This document shows, piece after piece, positions 15,408 to 23,829 of a stretch of DNA of 24,755 nt. The stretch lies in contig DBCJ01000039.1 of assembly GCA_002293005.1 (NCBI GenBank), positions 1 through 24,755 of the forward strand. Direction: 5' to 3'. This DNA is from Ignavibacteria bacterium UBA961. Its GTDB lineage: Bacteria; Bacteroidota; Ignavibacteria; Kapaibacteriales; UBA961. Every line of letters starts with the position of its first letter. Positions within the stretch are counted from its first letter, which is position 1. The notes under the pieces were generated by a model. That model was given only the letters and a program-made list of their open reading frames with translations. It was not told where the DNA came from and made no database searches. The position numbers and the translations under genes were made by a program.

Positions 15408-16676
15408 ATGTCCTCACAATCACGTTTTGCCTGGTATATGTATGACTGGGCAAGTTCTGCATTCACAACGACTGTCATTACTGTCTTCCTCGGACCATAC
15501 CTTACTTCCATTGCCCAAACAGAGGTAGCGACTTTTGGAGCATTATATGTTTTCGGCATACCGATAGCTCCTCAATCATTATTTCCTTATGCTGTTTCAA
15601 GTTCTGTGTTCCTTCAATTTTTATTGCTTCCCATCATTGGATATGCATCCGATGGACCTCTTGGAAAAAGAGCTGTCATTTTGATGTGTACTGCCATTGG
15701 TGCTTTGGCAACGATAGGTATGTATTGGATTGAATCGGGAAATGCAATGCTTGGAGCATTACTTTTCATCATAGCGAATGGAGCTTATGGGTCTTCAATC
15801 GTTGCATATAATGCCATGCTGAATGATATTGCAGATGAGGAATCAAGAGATCAAGTATCCGCACGGGGATTCGCAATTGGGTATGCGGGAGGAGGATTAT
15901 TATTGCTATTAAATCTTGGATTGTATCTGATGAAAGATTCCATTGGAATCAGTGGCGGTCAAGCAGTCAGAATATCACTTGCATCAGCCGGTGTCTGGTG
16001 GGGAATATTTACCTTTATTCCATTCTTGAGAATCCCAAAAACTCAACCTAAGAAAACAAATGAAGGTATATTGATTTCCATTTCTGGAATGAAGGAAATA
16101 TTCCATCAACCAAGAATTCTTCTGTTCTTGATTGCATTTCTACTCTTCAATGATGGTATTCAGACTGTGATTTCGATGGCAGCACAATTCGGAAGCGAAG
16201 AATTGAAATTGCCACTTGAAACTCTTCAAGTATCAATTCTGCTGGTTCAAATCATTGCAATCTTTGGTGCTTTGACGTTTGGCAAACTTGCACAAGCATC
16301 TTCTGCATTGAATATGTTGATGCTGAGTTTGTTTCTATGGATGAGCATCATTATCTATGCCTATGCTTTTCTTCCACCGGGTTCTTCTATTCATTTTTAT
16401 GTGTTGAGTGCTGTGATAGCTCTTGTACTTGGAGGAAGTCAATCAATGGCAAGATCGATTTACTCAAAGATTATTCCTGCGGGAAGCGAATCGCGATATT
16501 TTGGGATATATGAATTGACCGATCGAGGGAGTAGTTGGCTCGGGCCCCTATTATTTGGAATTAGTTTGCAATTGAGTGGATCATATCGCTCCGCATTGCT
16601 TGCTTTGATTGTTTTCTTTCTGCTTGGGATATTATTCCTCGGATTATTTGCAAGAAAAACAAGACAGGAAACATGA
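15408..16676 (+). CDS. UMF1/Atg22-type major facilitator transporter
   Basis: 422 residues from the ATG at 15408; a TTG at 15393 would add five residues. The N-terminus FAWYMYDWASSAFTTTVIT followed by VFLGPYLT is the hallmark of the UMF1 family, related to the vacuolar effluxer Atg22. About twelve membrane helices follow. A loop typical of the family, AYNAMLNDIADEESRDQVS, lies at about residues 132-150, and GGSQSMARSIYSKIIPAG in the second half. Family members are thought to export amino acids or other small molecules; no substrate can be inferred here. It is divergent from ftsQ and ends exactly where the convergent dehydrogenase gene ends, without a terminator. No exact -7 box was found upstream. 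Confidence 0.88.
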   Translation: MSSQSRFAWYMYDWASSAFTTTVITVFLGPYLTSIAQTEVATFGALYVFGIPIAPQSLFPYAVSSSVFLQFLLLPIIGYASDGPLGKRAVILMCTAIGALATIGMYWIESGNAMLGALLFIIANGAYGSSIVAYNAMLNDIADEESRDQVSARGFAIGYAGGGLLLLLNLGLYLMKDSIGISGGQAVRISLASAGVWWGIFTFIPFLRIPKTQPKKTNEGILISISGMKEIFHQPRILLFLIAFLLFNDGIQTVISMAAQFGSEELKLPLETLQVSILLVQIIAIFGALTFGKLAQASSALNMLMLSLFLWMSIIIYAYAFLPPGSSIHFYVLSAVIALVLGGSQSMARSIYSKIIPAGSESRYFGIYELTDRGSSWLGPLLFGISLQLSGSYRSALLALIVFFLLGILFLGLFARKTRQET

Positions 16677-19454
16677 TCAAGACTTCAAAGTTTTTTGAAT
16701 GAGATAGAATAGAGAGACATATTCTTTTTCTGTTCCAATCTTCATACCCAATTCACATGTAGGATTGAGAGAATAATACCCTATGACATTCCTCTGCTGA
16801 ATGATTTCTTTTTTCATGTCTGCACATGCATGTTTGCTTAGTCCTGGATCCTTAAATCCATGATCACCCGCCATTCCGCAACATCCGAGTGATTCGGGAA
16901 TAAATACTTGAGTGGCTAATGTAGATGTAATCGCTTCCATTCTTTCTGTGGCTTGACTCATCTGCATAGAACAAGGTGGATGAAGAATTGCCATGCCATC
17001 GAGCTGTTGGATTGGAAGTCTTTCAATAAGCATTTCGGCAAATGAAAGAAGATCCAACATTTGCATGCTTTCTCGAATGTGCGAATAACAAGAATAGGAA
17101 TCTGTAAGAACAATTGCATCCTTGGGAATTTGATGCGACCAATTATTGAATGCGATATCAGCGGATGATTTTGCACCTTTGGATGAATATGCAAGTCCGC
17201 AACAACGATTCGCAATATCATTTGGTATTGACAAATTCAATCCGGCTCTTTGGGATAGAGACATGATCAAGTCCGGCAATGCCGGTGAATCGACATTTGG
17301 CTTTGCAAATAATCGTGCCGTGCAAGAAGGTAGATAGATGATCTTGGCAGTATTGTCATTTTCGAGAATTGTTTGCTTCCAAGAAGTAGGAAGTCCTGAT
17401 ATCCATTGAGGAGTATTGAAAAGGGAAGATCCAATCACGGATATCTTTTGTAATGCTTTATCTCCAATGATTCTAGATACTAGATGTCCTGCCTTCATTT
17501 TTCTTCGTATCGATTTGTCTCTATCTTGTATTGATTGAGCTTCTTTGTCATATCTGTTTTTTGAATCAATATCAAGTGATATAGATCTTTTCTCAAGCAT
17601 ATATTGCCCTGTATCAATCTGTACCGGACATGCAAGCGAACATAAACCATCAGTGGCACAAGAATCAATTTGGGCATAACTCGCAAAATCAGATAATTCT
17701 TTTCGAATGATTGGATCATGTTCTAGTGCTATCTCTCTATCCAGAATGATGCGTTGCCTTGGTGATAGGGTATATTGATGTGTGGGACAATGCGATTCAC
17801 AATAACCACATTCAATGCAAGAATCGATGATATCATGCACAATGGGAAATGGTTTTACATCTTTTACATGACATGTAGGATCATCAGATATGATAACACC
17901 CGGATTCATGATTCCATGTGGATCGAATAATTGCTTGATTCGCTTCATTAATGCATATGCTTCATTACCCCATTCATGAGAAACAAATGGAGCGATATTT
18001 CTCCCGGTTCCATGCTCAGCTTTCAGCGAACCTTGATATTTGTCTATGATCACATTTGCCAAGTCTTGCATGAAATCACCGAATGCCTTGATATCTTGTT
18101 CTGAATCAAATGCATGTGCAATCACAAAATGAAGATTACCTTCTTTGGCATGACCAAAGATGATTGCCTCGTGGAAGTGATACTTTGCAAATAAAAGTCG
18201 CAAATCTTTGACTGCATCTGCAAGTGATTCAATGGGAACTGCAATATCTTCATTGATGATTCCGGTTCCTTTCGCGCGCGATGCTCCAACTGATGGAAAC
18301 ATGCCTTTGCGAATCTTCCAATATTGATTGCGCAAAGCGATATCATCAGTGAATAAGGGAATTTCAATCAAATGGAGATGTTCTTGAATATCCGAAAATC
18401 CTTTTAACTTTTTCGCTAGAGATTCTTGAGAATCTGATTGATACTCAATGAGAATTCCTGTCCCATCCTCTCCCAAGGATTGTATGATTTTGGGAGCACC
18501 CGCCTGTGATTCTATGGATCGAAGCGCGGCTCGATCCATGATTTCCATGGCGGCTGGTGTAGTTTTTACGAGTAATGGGATTGCTTTGCAGGCAATATCA
18601 ATCGTATCGAAAAACAGTATTGCAGTTGAAGCATGGGGGAGAGTTGGAATTGTATGAAGTCCTGCCTTTGCTATAAAACCAAGTGTTCCCTCAGAACCAA
18701 TGAATAGTTTTTTCAAGATATGTACAGGTTCTGTTTCATCGAGAAATGCATTCAAACAATATCCGACAGTATTTTTCAAACGATACTTTTTCCGAATATG
18801 TTTAATGAGTATTGGTGACTGAATGATCTCATTTCGAATTCGCAATATTCCTTCATGTATTTCAGGAGCATGTAACTGTAAATCGCGGGAAGAATTTGCA
18901 TCTACAGTGTCAACAATATATCCATTGGGTAAAATGCATTTGATGGAAGCAATCGTGTGATAGGAATTCTGTTCGATTCCACAACACATTCCACTCGCAT
19001 TGTTTGAGAGAATCCCACCCATCATGCAGGCATTGATGGAGGCCGGATCAGGACCGATCTTGCGGTGATGAGAAGTTAGATGTCTATTGACATGTCCACC
19101 GATGATTCCGGGTTCAACACTCACTATGTGTTGAGTTGAATCATAAGAAATATCTTTCCAATACTTTGAGCAATCTACAATCAAACCCTCGCCGATTGCC
19201 TGACCTGAAAGGGAAGTACCCGCTGATCTGAAGGTTAAAGGTATATGATATTCATGGGCCCAAGAATATAAGAATTGAATGTCTGTGGCAGTTCTCGGAA
19301 AAACAATACCCAATGGAGTGATCCGATAAGCGCTTGCATCGTGAGCATACAGAAGTCTATGAGCTAATTCAGTATAGATATCCTCATTCGGGAAATAATC
19401 TCTCAATGAATGTAATGCTGACTTCGACAATATTGCATATTTATTCGTTTTCAT
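16677..19454 (-). CDS. FAD-linked oxidase/Fe-S protein (D-lactate or glycolate dehydrogenase-like)
   Basis: 925 residues from the ATG at 19454, preceded by AAGGA at eight bases; the longer frame uses a TTG. Domain order is an FAD-binding PCMH domain (about 45-185, with TPLGIVFPRTATDIQFLY, FRSAGTSLSGQAIGEGLIVD and GGILSNNASGMCCGIEQNSY), then an FAD-linked oxidase C-terminal domain with HAKEGNLHFVIAH and EHGTGRNIAPFV. A ferredoxin-like region starts at about Cys546 (CIECGYCESHCP) and continues with CATDGLCSLACPVQID. Two cysteine-rich CCG motifs follow, NRCCGLAYS near 750 and LGCCGMAGDHG near 855. This fused architecture is known in D-lactate and 2-hydroxyacid dehydrogenases that pass electrons to the quinone pool. 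The exact substrate is inferred only by family. It is the last gene of the suhB-dapF-ruvC operon, overlapping the Nudix gene by 14 bases. Confidence 0.88.
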   Translation of the reverse strand: MKTNKYAILSKSALHSLRDYFPNEDIYTELAHRLLYAHDASAYRITPLGIVFPRTATDIQFLYSWAHEYHIPLTFRSAGTSLSGQAIGEGLIVDCSKYWKDISYDSTQHIVSVEPGIIGGHVNRHLTSHHRKIGPDPASINACMMGGILSNNASGMCCGIEQNSYHTIASIKCILPNGYIVDTVDANSSRDLQLHAPEIHEGILRIRNEIIQSPILIKHIRKKYRLKNTVGYCLNAFLDETEPVHILKKLFIGSEGTLGFIAKAGLHTIPTLPHASTAILFFDTIDIACKAIPLLVKTTPAAMEIMDRAALRSIESQAGAPKIIQSLGEDGTGILIEYQSDSQESLAKKLKGFSDIQEHLHLIEIPLFTDDIALRNQYWKIRKGMFPSVGASRAKGTGIINEDIAVPIESLADAVKDLRLLFAKYHFHEAIIFGHAKEGNLHFVIAHAFDSEQDIKAFGDFMQDLANVIIDKYQGSLKAEHGTGRNIAPFVSHEWGNEAYALMKRIKQLFDPHGIMNPGVIISDDPTCHVKDVKPFPIVHDIIDSCIECGYCESHCPTHQYTLSPRQRIILDREIALEHDPIIRKELSDFASYAQIDSCATDGLCSLACPVQIDTGQYMLEKRSISLDIDSKNRYDKEAQSIQDRDKSIRRKMKAGHLVSRIIGDKALQKISVIGSSLFNTPQWISGLPTSWKQTILENDNTAKIIYLPSCTARLFAKPNVDSPALPDLIMSLSQRAGLNLSIPNDIANRCCGLAYSSKGAKSSADIAFNNWSHQIPKDAIVLTDSYSCYSHIRESMQMLDLLSFAEMLIERLPIQQLDGMAILHPPCSMQMSQATERMEAITSTLATQVFIPESLGCCGMAGDHGFKDPGLSKHACADMKKEIIQQRNVIGYYSLNPTCELGMKIGTEKEYVSLFYLIQKTLKS

Positions 19455-20091
19455 GCATGAAGTCCTTGTAAAGTCCAATCAATTCACTCACACACATTGC
19501 GGTTGCACCCCATAAATGATTTTTGGGATGAATGGGCCAACATGGAGCGAGAACCTCAAAGTCTTGTGCTCTCATTTTGGGGAGATGAATGATTTCATGT
19601 TGAAAAGCAAGAGCATGTAATGATACTGAAAATACTTCTTCAACTTCTTGAAGACTTGGTTGAAAAACAGGGGTTTGATTCAATTCGCCTACTATCACAT
19701 GCATAAGAGAATGCGAAGGAGGTACATAGAGAGATGATAATTTTCCTATCACATTGATGCTGGATTGATCGATACCCAATTCTTCATGTGTTTCTCTAAG
19801 AGCGGTTTCAATGATTGATTCATGTGTTTCAGCTCTTCCACCCGGAAAACTGATTTGTCCTTTATGATGCGATACAAATTGACTTCGTATCGTGAATATC
19901 AATTCACTGCCAAATTCTCCGGGAAATAATAATGCTGCAACTCCAGTTTGATGGGCATCTTGAGGAATATTACGCGGTTCATTGGTTCTACTTCCAGCAA
20001 TGATTGGGCTCATCCTTTTCTGATAATCCCAACCGGGAAGTGGCTTAGTTAATCGATTGCGTAAATATCCTATGAATGCATCATGATTCAT
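19441..20091 (-). CDS. Nudix hydrolase, CoA pyrophosphatase-like (NudL/YeaB type)
   Basis: 216 residues. A complete Nudix box is visible, G85-x5-E91-x7-R99-E100-x2-E103-E104-x-G106 (GGRAETHESIIETAL then RETHEELGI), so the metal-binding glutamates are intact. Immediately before it is SHHKGQISFPGG. The HKGQISFPGGR run is the signature of the CoA-diphosphatase subgroup, which cleaves CoA to phosphopantetheine and adenosine bisphosphate. The end of the protein (HPKNHLWGATAMCVSELI) also suits this group. The gene overlaps ruvC by four bases (ATGA) and the dehydrogenase by 14 bases. Specificity is by family resemblance; other nucleotide pyrophosphatase activity is possible. Confidence 0.87.
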   Translation of the reverse strand: MNHDAFIGYLRNRLTKPLPGWDYQKRMSPIIAGSRTNEPRNIPQDAHQTGVAALLFPGEFGSELIFTIRSQFVSHHKGQISFPGGRAETHESIIETALRETHEELGIDQSSINVIGKLSSLYVPPSHSLMHVIVGELNQTPVFQPSLQEVEEVFSVSLHALAFQHEIIHLPKMRAQDFEVLAPCWPIHPKNHLWGATAMCVSELIGLYKDFMHENE

Positions 20092-20630
20092 TTTTTGATC
20101 CTATTTGGATTTTCCTGAATAAACTGGGACCATGACTTAGCGCTTTGTTTTGGTGTGCTACGCTTCATGCCATGACATAATGCAACTGCGAGTGCATCAG
20201 TGGAATCAAAAAATGTATTGTCATCATCAATATGCAAAAGTGATTTTACCATGAATCCCACTTGTTCCTTGCTTGCATTTCCATTTCCGGTCACGGCTCG
20301 CTTCACCTCTTTTGCTGAATATTCAATTACCGGTACGCTTCTTTGATTTCCTGCAAGCATGGCTACTCCTCGTGCATGCGAGAGTTTAATCAATGATTGC
20401 GCATTTTTTGCATAGAATGTGGCTTCAAGAGAGATTTCATCGGGAAGCGTTCTGTCTATGACTTGAATCAAATGCTCATAAATCATGCCCAGTCTTTGAG
20501 GCATTGATTCATAGCGTTTTCTGGCTTCAACAACACCATATTCAAGTACTTTGAATGTGTCCTTGCCTGTTTTCTCAATGACACCATAGCCACAAATGAC
20601 ACTACCCGGATCTATGCCCATGAATATCAT
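20088..20630 (-). CDS. ruvC: Holliday junction resolvase RuvC
   Basis: 180 residues, close to the usual 160-190. RuvC is the dimeric endonuclease that cuts Holliday junctions delivered by RuvAB. The four metal-binding acidic residues are present: Asp7 in MGIDPGS, Glu69 in ISLEATFYAKNAQS, and Asp142 and Asp145 in FFDSTDALAVALCHG. The KLSHARGVAM segment and the VKRAVTGNGNASKEQV stretch, which contacts DNA, also match. The start at 20630 makes an ATGA overlap with dapF; the later ATG at 20621 would remove the first three residues. The extra C-terminal tail of about 20 residues is basic and polar. Confidence 0.96.
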   Translation of the reverse strand: MIFMGIDPGSVICGYGVIEKTGKDTFKVLEYGVVEARKRYESMPQRLGMIYEHLIQVIDRTLPDEISLEATFYAKNAQSLIKLSHARGVAMLAGNQRSVPVIEYSAKEVKRAVTGNGNASKEQVGFMVKSLLHIDDDNTFFDSTDALAVALCHGMKRSTPKQSAKSWSQFIQENPNRIKK

Positions 20631-21523
20631 TGAATTCTCTGCTGAAAATCTGAATACATTGCAAATGCTTCATCTATCGTGAGAAACTCTGCAGGTCCAA
20701 TCAAACTGAGTGATTCGGAATCATTTTCCTTCTTCACCGTAAGTATGTCTCCTGATTGAACTTGTAATTCAATCGGATAATCGCCTGTAAAAACTGAAAG
20801 ATTCATATGCTTCTTATGATTCTGATAGATATAAGCCGTGGCAAGAGCACCTGTTCCACAAGCGGCTGTTTCTCTTTCAACACCTCGCTCAAATGTTCTG
20901 AGTTTAATCAGATTATCATGCGTTGTCATTGCAAGGTTCACATTTGCACCATTGGGAAGAGCAGGATGATGTCTGAGCGGTTCGGCCAAGGAACGAAAAT
21001 CAAATTGAAAGAAATCAATTGCATTGATGCCATGATTGATGGCATCGATGATGAGATGATCCGAACCATTAAATACATAAAATGCATGAATGATTCCTTT
21101 ATCAGTCTCCAATTCTAATTCCTTCACCATCGGTTCATTTGGGAATGTCACGGAAACATTCTTACCTGAAAACAAATAAAAACCGGTATAAATGGTCCCC
21201 GCCATCAGAAAATTAACCTTGTTTGATTCTTTTGGAAATTCTTCAAAATTCTCTTTATGATATTTGATTGCACACCGAGCGCCATTGCCACACATGGCAC
21301 CATGGGAGCCATCAGGATTGAGGAAATCGATGATGAATTCATAGTCTTTTACATCAGATACTCTATATGCCATCAAGCCATCCACCGGAAAATGCAATGG
21401 ATACTCTTTGGTCATAAACTCCGAGAATTCATCGAGAGATAAATTGAGTTCATCATTGTTGATGACCATGAAAATATTTCCTGCTCCATGCATCAATTCA
21501 AATGGTATTTTCTTTTTTGTCAT
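20627..21523 (-). CDS. dapF: Diaminopimelate epimerase
   Basis: 298 residues from the ATG at 21523, which has GAGG eight bases upstream. An ATG two codons earlier overlaps the suhB stop (TAATG) and is an alternative. DapF converts LL- to meso-diaminopimelate for lysine and peptidoglycan. The two catalytic cysteines are present: about Cys78 in GAMCGNGARCA and about Cys222 in TAACGTGALA. Substrate-binding surroundings also match, NPDGSHG and FERGVERET. The first motif reads HGAGNIF where many homologues have GNDF. The gene is coupled to suhB upstream and to ruvC downstream (ATGA). Confidence 0.95.
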   Translation of the reverse strand: MTKKKIPFELMHGAGNIFMVINNDELNLSLDEFSEFMTKEYPLHFPVDGLMAYRVSDVKDYEFIIDFLNPDGSHGAMCGNGARCAIKYHKENFEEFPKESNKVNFLMAGTIYTGFYLFSGKNVSVTFPNEPMVKELELETDKGIIHAFYVFNGSDHLIIDAINHGINAIDFFQFDFRSLAEPLRHHPALPNGANVNLAMTTHDNLIKLRTFERGVERETAACGTGALATAYIYQNHKKHMNLSVFTGDYPIELQVQSGDILTVKKENDSESLSLIGPAEFLTIDEAFAMYSDFQQRIQ

Positions 21524-21528
21524 ATACA

Positions 21529-22329
21529 TTACCTCTTTGGGATTGTCAGATTAAAAGAATCAATCTCATTTCGAAGAGCCTTGACAATATTACTATTTCC
21601 GGCTATGATTGATGAGGATTGCATAACATTCAAATCATTACCAGAATAATCAATCACAATTCCACCGGCTTCTTTCACCAATAAAGCTCCTGCAGCCATA
21701 TCCCATGGTTGAAGAGCAACTTCCCAAAATCCATCAAATCTACCAACTGCAACATAAGCAAGATCCAAGGCGGCAGAACCCAGTCTTCGAATGGGAATAC
21801 CCATACCGACGATATGTGCAAAATGTTCAATGCAATGCAGGGGATTTTCTTTGACTGAATATGGAAATCCAGTAACCAAAAAACTATGCAGTAGTGAATT
21901 TTGCTGAGTTACTTTATAAGATTGTCCATTTAGAAATGCACCTCCGTTCTTTTCTGCACTAAATAATTCTTCGGTCATTGGAGAGTAGATGACACCACAC
22001 AAAATATCACTCCTTTGAATGGCGGCGATACTTACACAGAAAAAAGGAATGCCATGTGCAAAATTAACCGTGCCATCAAGTGGATCAATGATCCAAATGA
22101 TGTCTCCATCTGATGCGTGATGACCTGATTCTTCAGTCAATATCTGATGATTTGGAAATGAAGACCGTATTGTCTCAATGATGATCGCTTCAGACTTATG
22201 ATCATATTCAGTCACAAGATCATGAATCTGTGATTTTGAAGATATAGTATAATCCGTTCCAAAGCCTTCTTTGAGAACTTTTCCGGCTTTCTGAGCTGCA
22301 TCAATCGCCGTTTGTAGTAAAGCATTCAT
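21529..22329 (-). CDS. suhB: Inositol monophosphatase family protein (SuhB-like)
   Basis: 266 residues from the ATG at 22329. The frame stays open to 22413, but a TATTTTTG promoter box lies inside that extension, which would put the 22350 ATG at or before the transcript start. I therefore prefer 22329, which gives a standard IMPase length. Motifs are the metal site EESGHHASDGDIIWI, then DPLDGTVNF at 82-90 (Asp82, Asp85), and PWDMAAGALLVKEAGG with Asp210. The enzyme is a Mg-dependent sugar or inositol phosphate phosphatase; in E. coli SuhB also acts in rRNA antitermination. It is the first gene of a five-gene operon and is coupled to dapF. Confidence 0.88.
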   Translation of the reverse strand: MNALLQTAIDAAQKAGKVLKEGFGTDYTISSKSQIHDLVTEYDHKSEAIIIETIRSSFPNHQILTEESGHHASDGDIIWIIDPLDGTVNFAHGIPFFCVSIAAIQRSDILCGVIYSPMTEELFSAEKNGGAFLNGQSYKVTQQNSLLHSFLVTGFPYSVKENPLHCIEHFAHIVGMGIPIRRLGSAALDLAYVAVGRFDGFWEVALQPWDMAAGALLVKEAGGIVIDYSGNDLNVMQSSSIIAGNSNIVKALRNEIDSFNLTIPKR

Positions 22330-22352
22330 GGCATTAAGGTGATTATTCATCG

Positions 22353-22360
22353 CAAAAATA
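22353..22360 (-). promoter_or_regulatory. Candidate -7 promoter element (TATTTTTG) for the suhB operon
   Basis: The minus strand reads TATTTTTG, an exact TAnnTTTG match. The transcript would begin around 22347, giving a leader of under 20 bases before the ATG at 22329 and no conventional ribosome binding site. No -33 TTG is obvious. The expected -33 region is occupied by the inverted repeat at 22362-22387. Confidence 0.5.
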
Positions 22361-22361
22361 C

Positions 22362-22387
22362 AAACTGTGAACAGTGAATCACAGTTT
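22362..22387. promoter_or_regulatory. 26-bp inverted repeat, Crp/FNR-like, between suhB and rimO
   Basis: AAACTGTGA (22362-22370) and TCACAGTTT (22379-22387) are perfect 9-bp arms around an 8-bp spacer. The core TGTGA...TCACA resembles Crp/FNR-family half sites, but the classical Crp spacing is six. A nested ACTGT-GA-ACAGT palindrome sits at 22364-22375. It begins one base upstream of the suhB -7 box, so a bound protein would contact RNA polymerase there. Function is inferred from position. Confidence 0.45.
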
Positions 22388-22432
22388 TTAATCCTGAATG
22401 TAATTGATTTCATAAAGGAGGTGTCAATTTGT

Positions 22433-22440
22433 TATTTTTG
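22433..22440 (+). promoter_or_regulatory. Candidate -7 promoter element (TATTTTTG) for rimO
   Basis: TATTTTTG lies 31 bases before the rimO ATG, predicting a leader of about 25 bases that is AT-rich and without a Shine-Dalgarno sequence. The nearest upstream TTG on this strand (22404) is 26 bases away, longer than usual. Confidence 0.48.
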
Positions 22441-22471
22441 CACACTCAATTAGTATTAATGATTAAAATTT

Positions 22472-23776
22472 ATGTCCATACAGCAAAAGTCGCAAGACAC
22501 AGTATCTGTCATCACTCTCGGATGCAGTAAAAACACGGTTGATTCTGAAGTTTTGTCGGGTCATCTCAAAGCTGCCCAACTAAACTTGGTCGATGATCCT
22601 GAACAAGCATCAACCGTAATTATCAATACCTGTGGTTTCATTGATCTTGCAAAAGAAGAAAGTGTCTCAGCCATTCTGGAAGCAGCCGAATTGAAGAAAC
22701 AGGGCAAGATTGATACATTGATCGTTGCAGGTTGTTTGTCCGAACGCTATGGAAATGATCTTCGGAATGAAATACCTGAAGTTGATCATTTCTTCGGTAC
22801 TGAAGCGTATGGTAATATTCTGAAAGTTGTTTCCCCCGATTTGAAATATGCTTTGCTTGGTGAAAGAGTGATTTCTACTCCTCAGCACTATGCTTATATG
22901 AAAATCAGCGAAGGATGTGATAATCCATGCTCATTCTGCGCGATTCCTCTCATGCGCGGACAACATCGCTCCAAGCCAATTGAAGATTTGGTAAGAGAAG
23001 CGCAATCTCTTACAAGACAAGGTGTGAAAGAACTTATTCTTGTGGCTCAAGATTCTACCTGCTATGGACTTGATATCTATGGTAAGCGCAGTTTGGATTC
23101 ACTTCTTCGCGCCCTAAGTGATGCATCAGGCGCAGAATGGATCAGATTGATGTATGCTTATCCTTCAAAATTTCCGAAAGAAATATTGCCTGTGATTGCA
23201 GAGCGAGATAATATCTGTTCCTATATCGATATGCCTATGCAGCATATTTCGACGCAAATGTTGAAATCCATGCGTCGAGGGATCACTAGAAAAACTACAG
23301 AGGAATTGATTCATCATATCAAAGAAACAGTACCGGGAATCACGCTTCGCACAACATTCATTGTTGGATATCCGGGTGAAACAGAAGAGGACTTCCAAGA
23401 ATTATGCGATTTTGTAAGTACGGGCTCATTGGACAGAATGGGCGTATTTACTTATTCCCAAGAAGATGATACCTATGCCTATATTTTGGGAGATCCAATT
23501 CCTCAAGAAGTAAAGGATGAACGCCGCACAATTCTGATGGATATTCAAAAGCAAATTTCACAAGATGCAAATCAAGAATTGATAGGGAAGAGAGTCCGCG
23601 CGATGGTGGAGCAAGAAATCAATAGGGAATATCAATGTAGAACCGAAAGAGATGCTCCCGAGGTTGATAATGAGCTCTATGTGAGATCAGACACAACGCT
23701 CAAACCGGGAGACATGATTTGGGTTGAGATTGATGATGCTGCTGAATTTGATCTGTTTGGACATATAGTTGAATAA
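22472..23776 (+). CDS. rimO: Ribosomal protein S12 methylthiotransferase RimO
   Basis: 434 residues, full length. RimO is a radical SAM enzyme that adds a methylthio group to a conserved aspartate of ribosomal protein S12. The N-terminal UPF0004 domain has its three cluster cysteines Cys18 (ITLGCSKNTVDSE), Cys54 (INTCGF) and Cys88 (AGCLSERYG). The radical SAM domain has Cys149, Cys153 and Cys156 in KISEGCDNPCSFCAIPLMRG; this exact IPLMRG context separates RimO from MiaB. A C-terminal TRAM domain follows (GKRVRAMVEQEI to about the end). It stands alone, divergent from the suhB operon, and is followed by a 12-bp-stem terminator. Confidence 0.95.
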   Translation: MSIQQKSQDTVSVITLGCSKNTVDSEVLSGHLKAAQLNLVDDPEQASTVIINTCGFIDLAKEESVSAILEAAELKKQGKIDTLIVAGCLSERYGNDLRNEIPEVDHFFGTEAYGNILKVVSPDLKYALLGERVISTPQHYAYMKISEGCDNPCSFCAIPLMRGQHRSKPIEDLVREAQSLTRQGVKELILVAQDSTCYGLDIYGKRSLDSLLRALSDASGAEWIRLMYAYPSKFPKEILPVIAERDNICSYIDMPMQHISTQMLKSMRRGITRKTTEELIHHIKETVPGITLRTTFIVGYPGETEEDFQELCDFVSTGSLDRMGVFTYSQEDDTYAYILGDPIPQEVKDERRTILMDIQKQISQDANQELIGKRVRAMVEQEINREYQCRTERDAPEVDNELYVRSDTTLKPGDMIWVEIDDAAEFDLFGHIVE

Positions 23777-23780
23777 AAAA

Positions 23781-23810
23781 AGAGGCCATCGCAATGAAGC
23801 GATGGCCTCT
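23781..23810. terminator. Bidirectional terminator between rimO and the lipoprotein gene
   Basis: A perfect 12-bp stem, AGAGGCCATCGC (23781-23792) and GCGATGGCCTCT (23799-23810), encloses a six-base loop. On the minus strand it is followed directly by a run of seven T (from the A-run before the stem), an excellent terminator for the lipoprotein gene. On the plus strand only TTCT follows, so it is weaker for rimO. Confidence 0.9.
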
Positions 23811-23829
23811 TCTAATACTATGCCAACTA

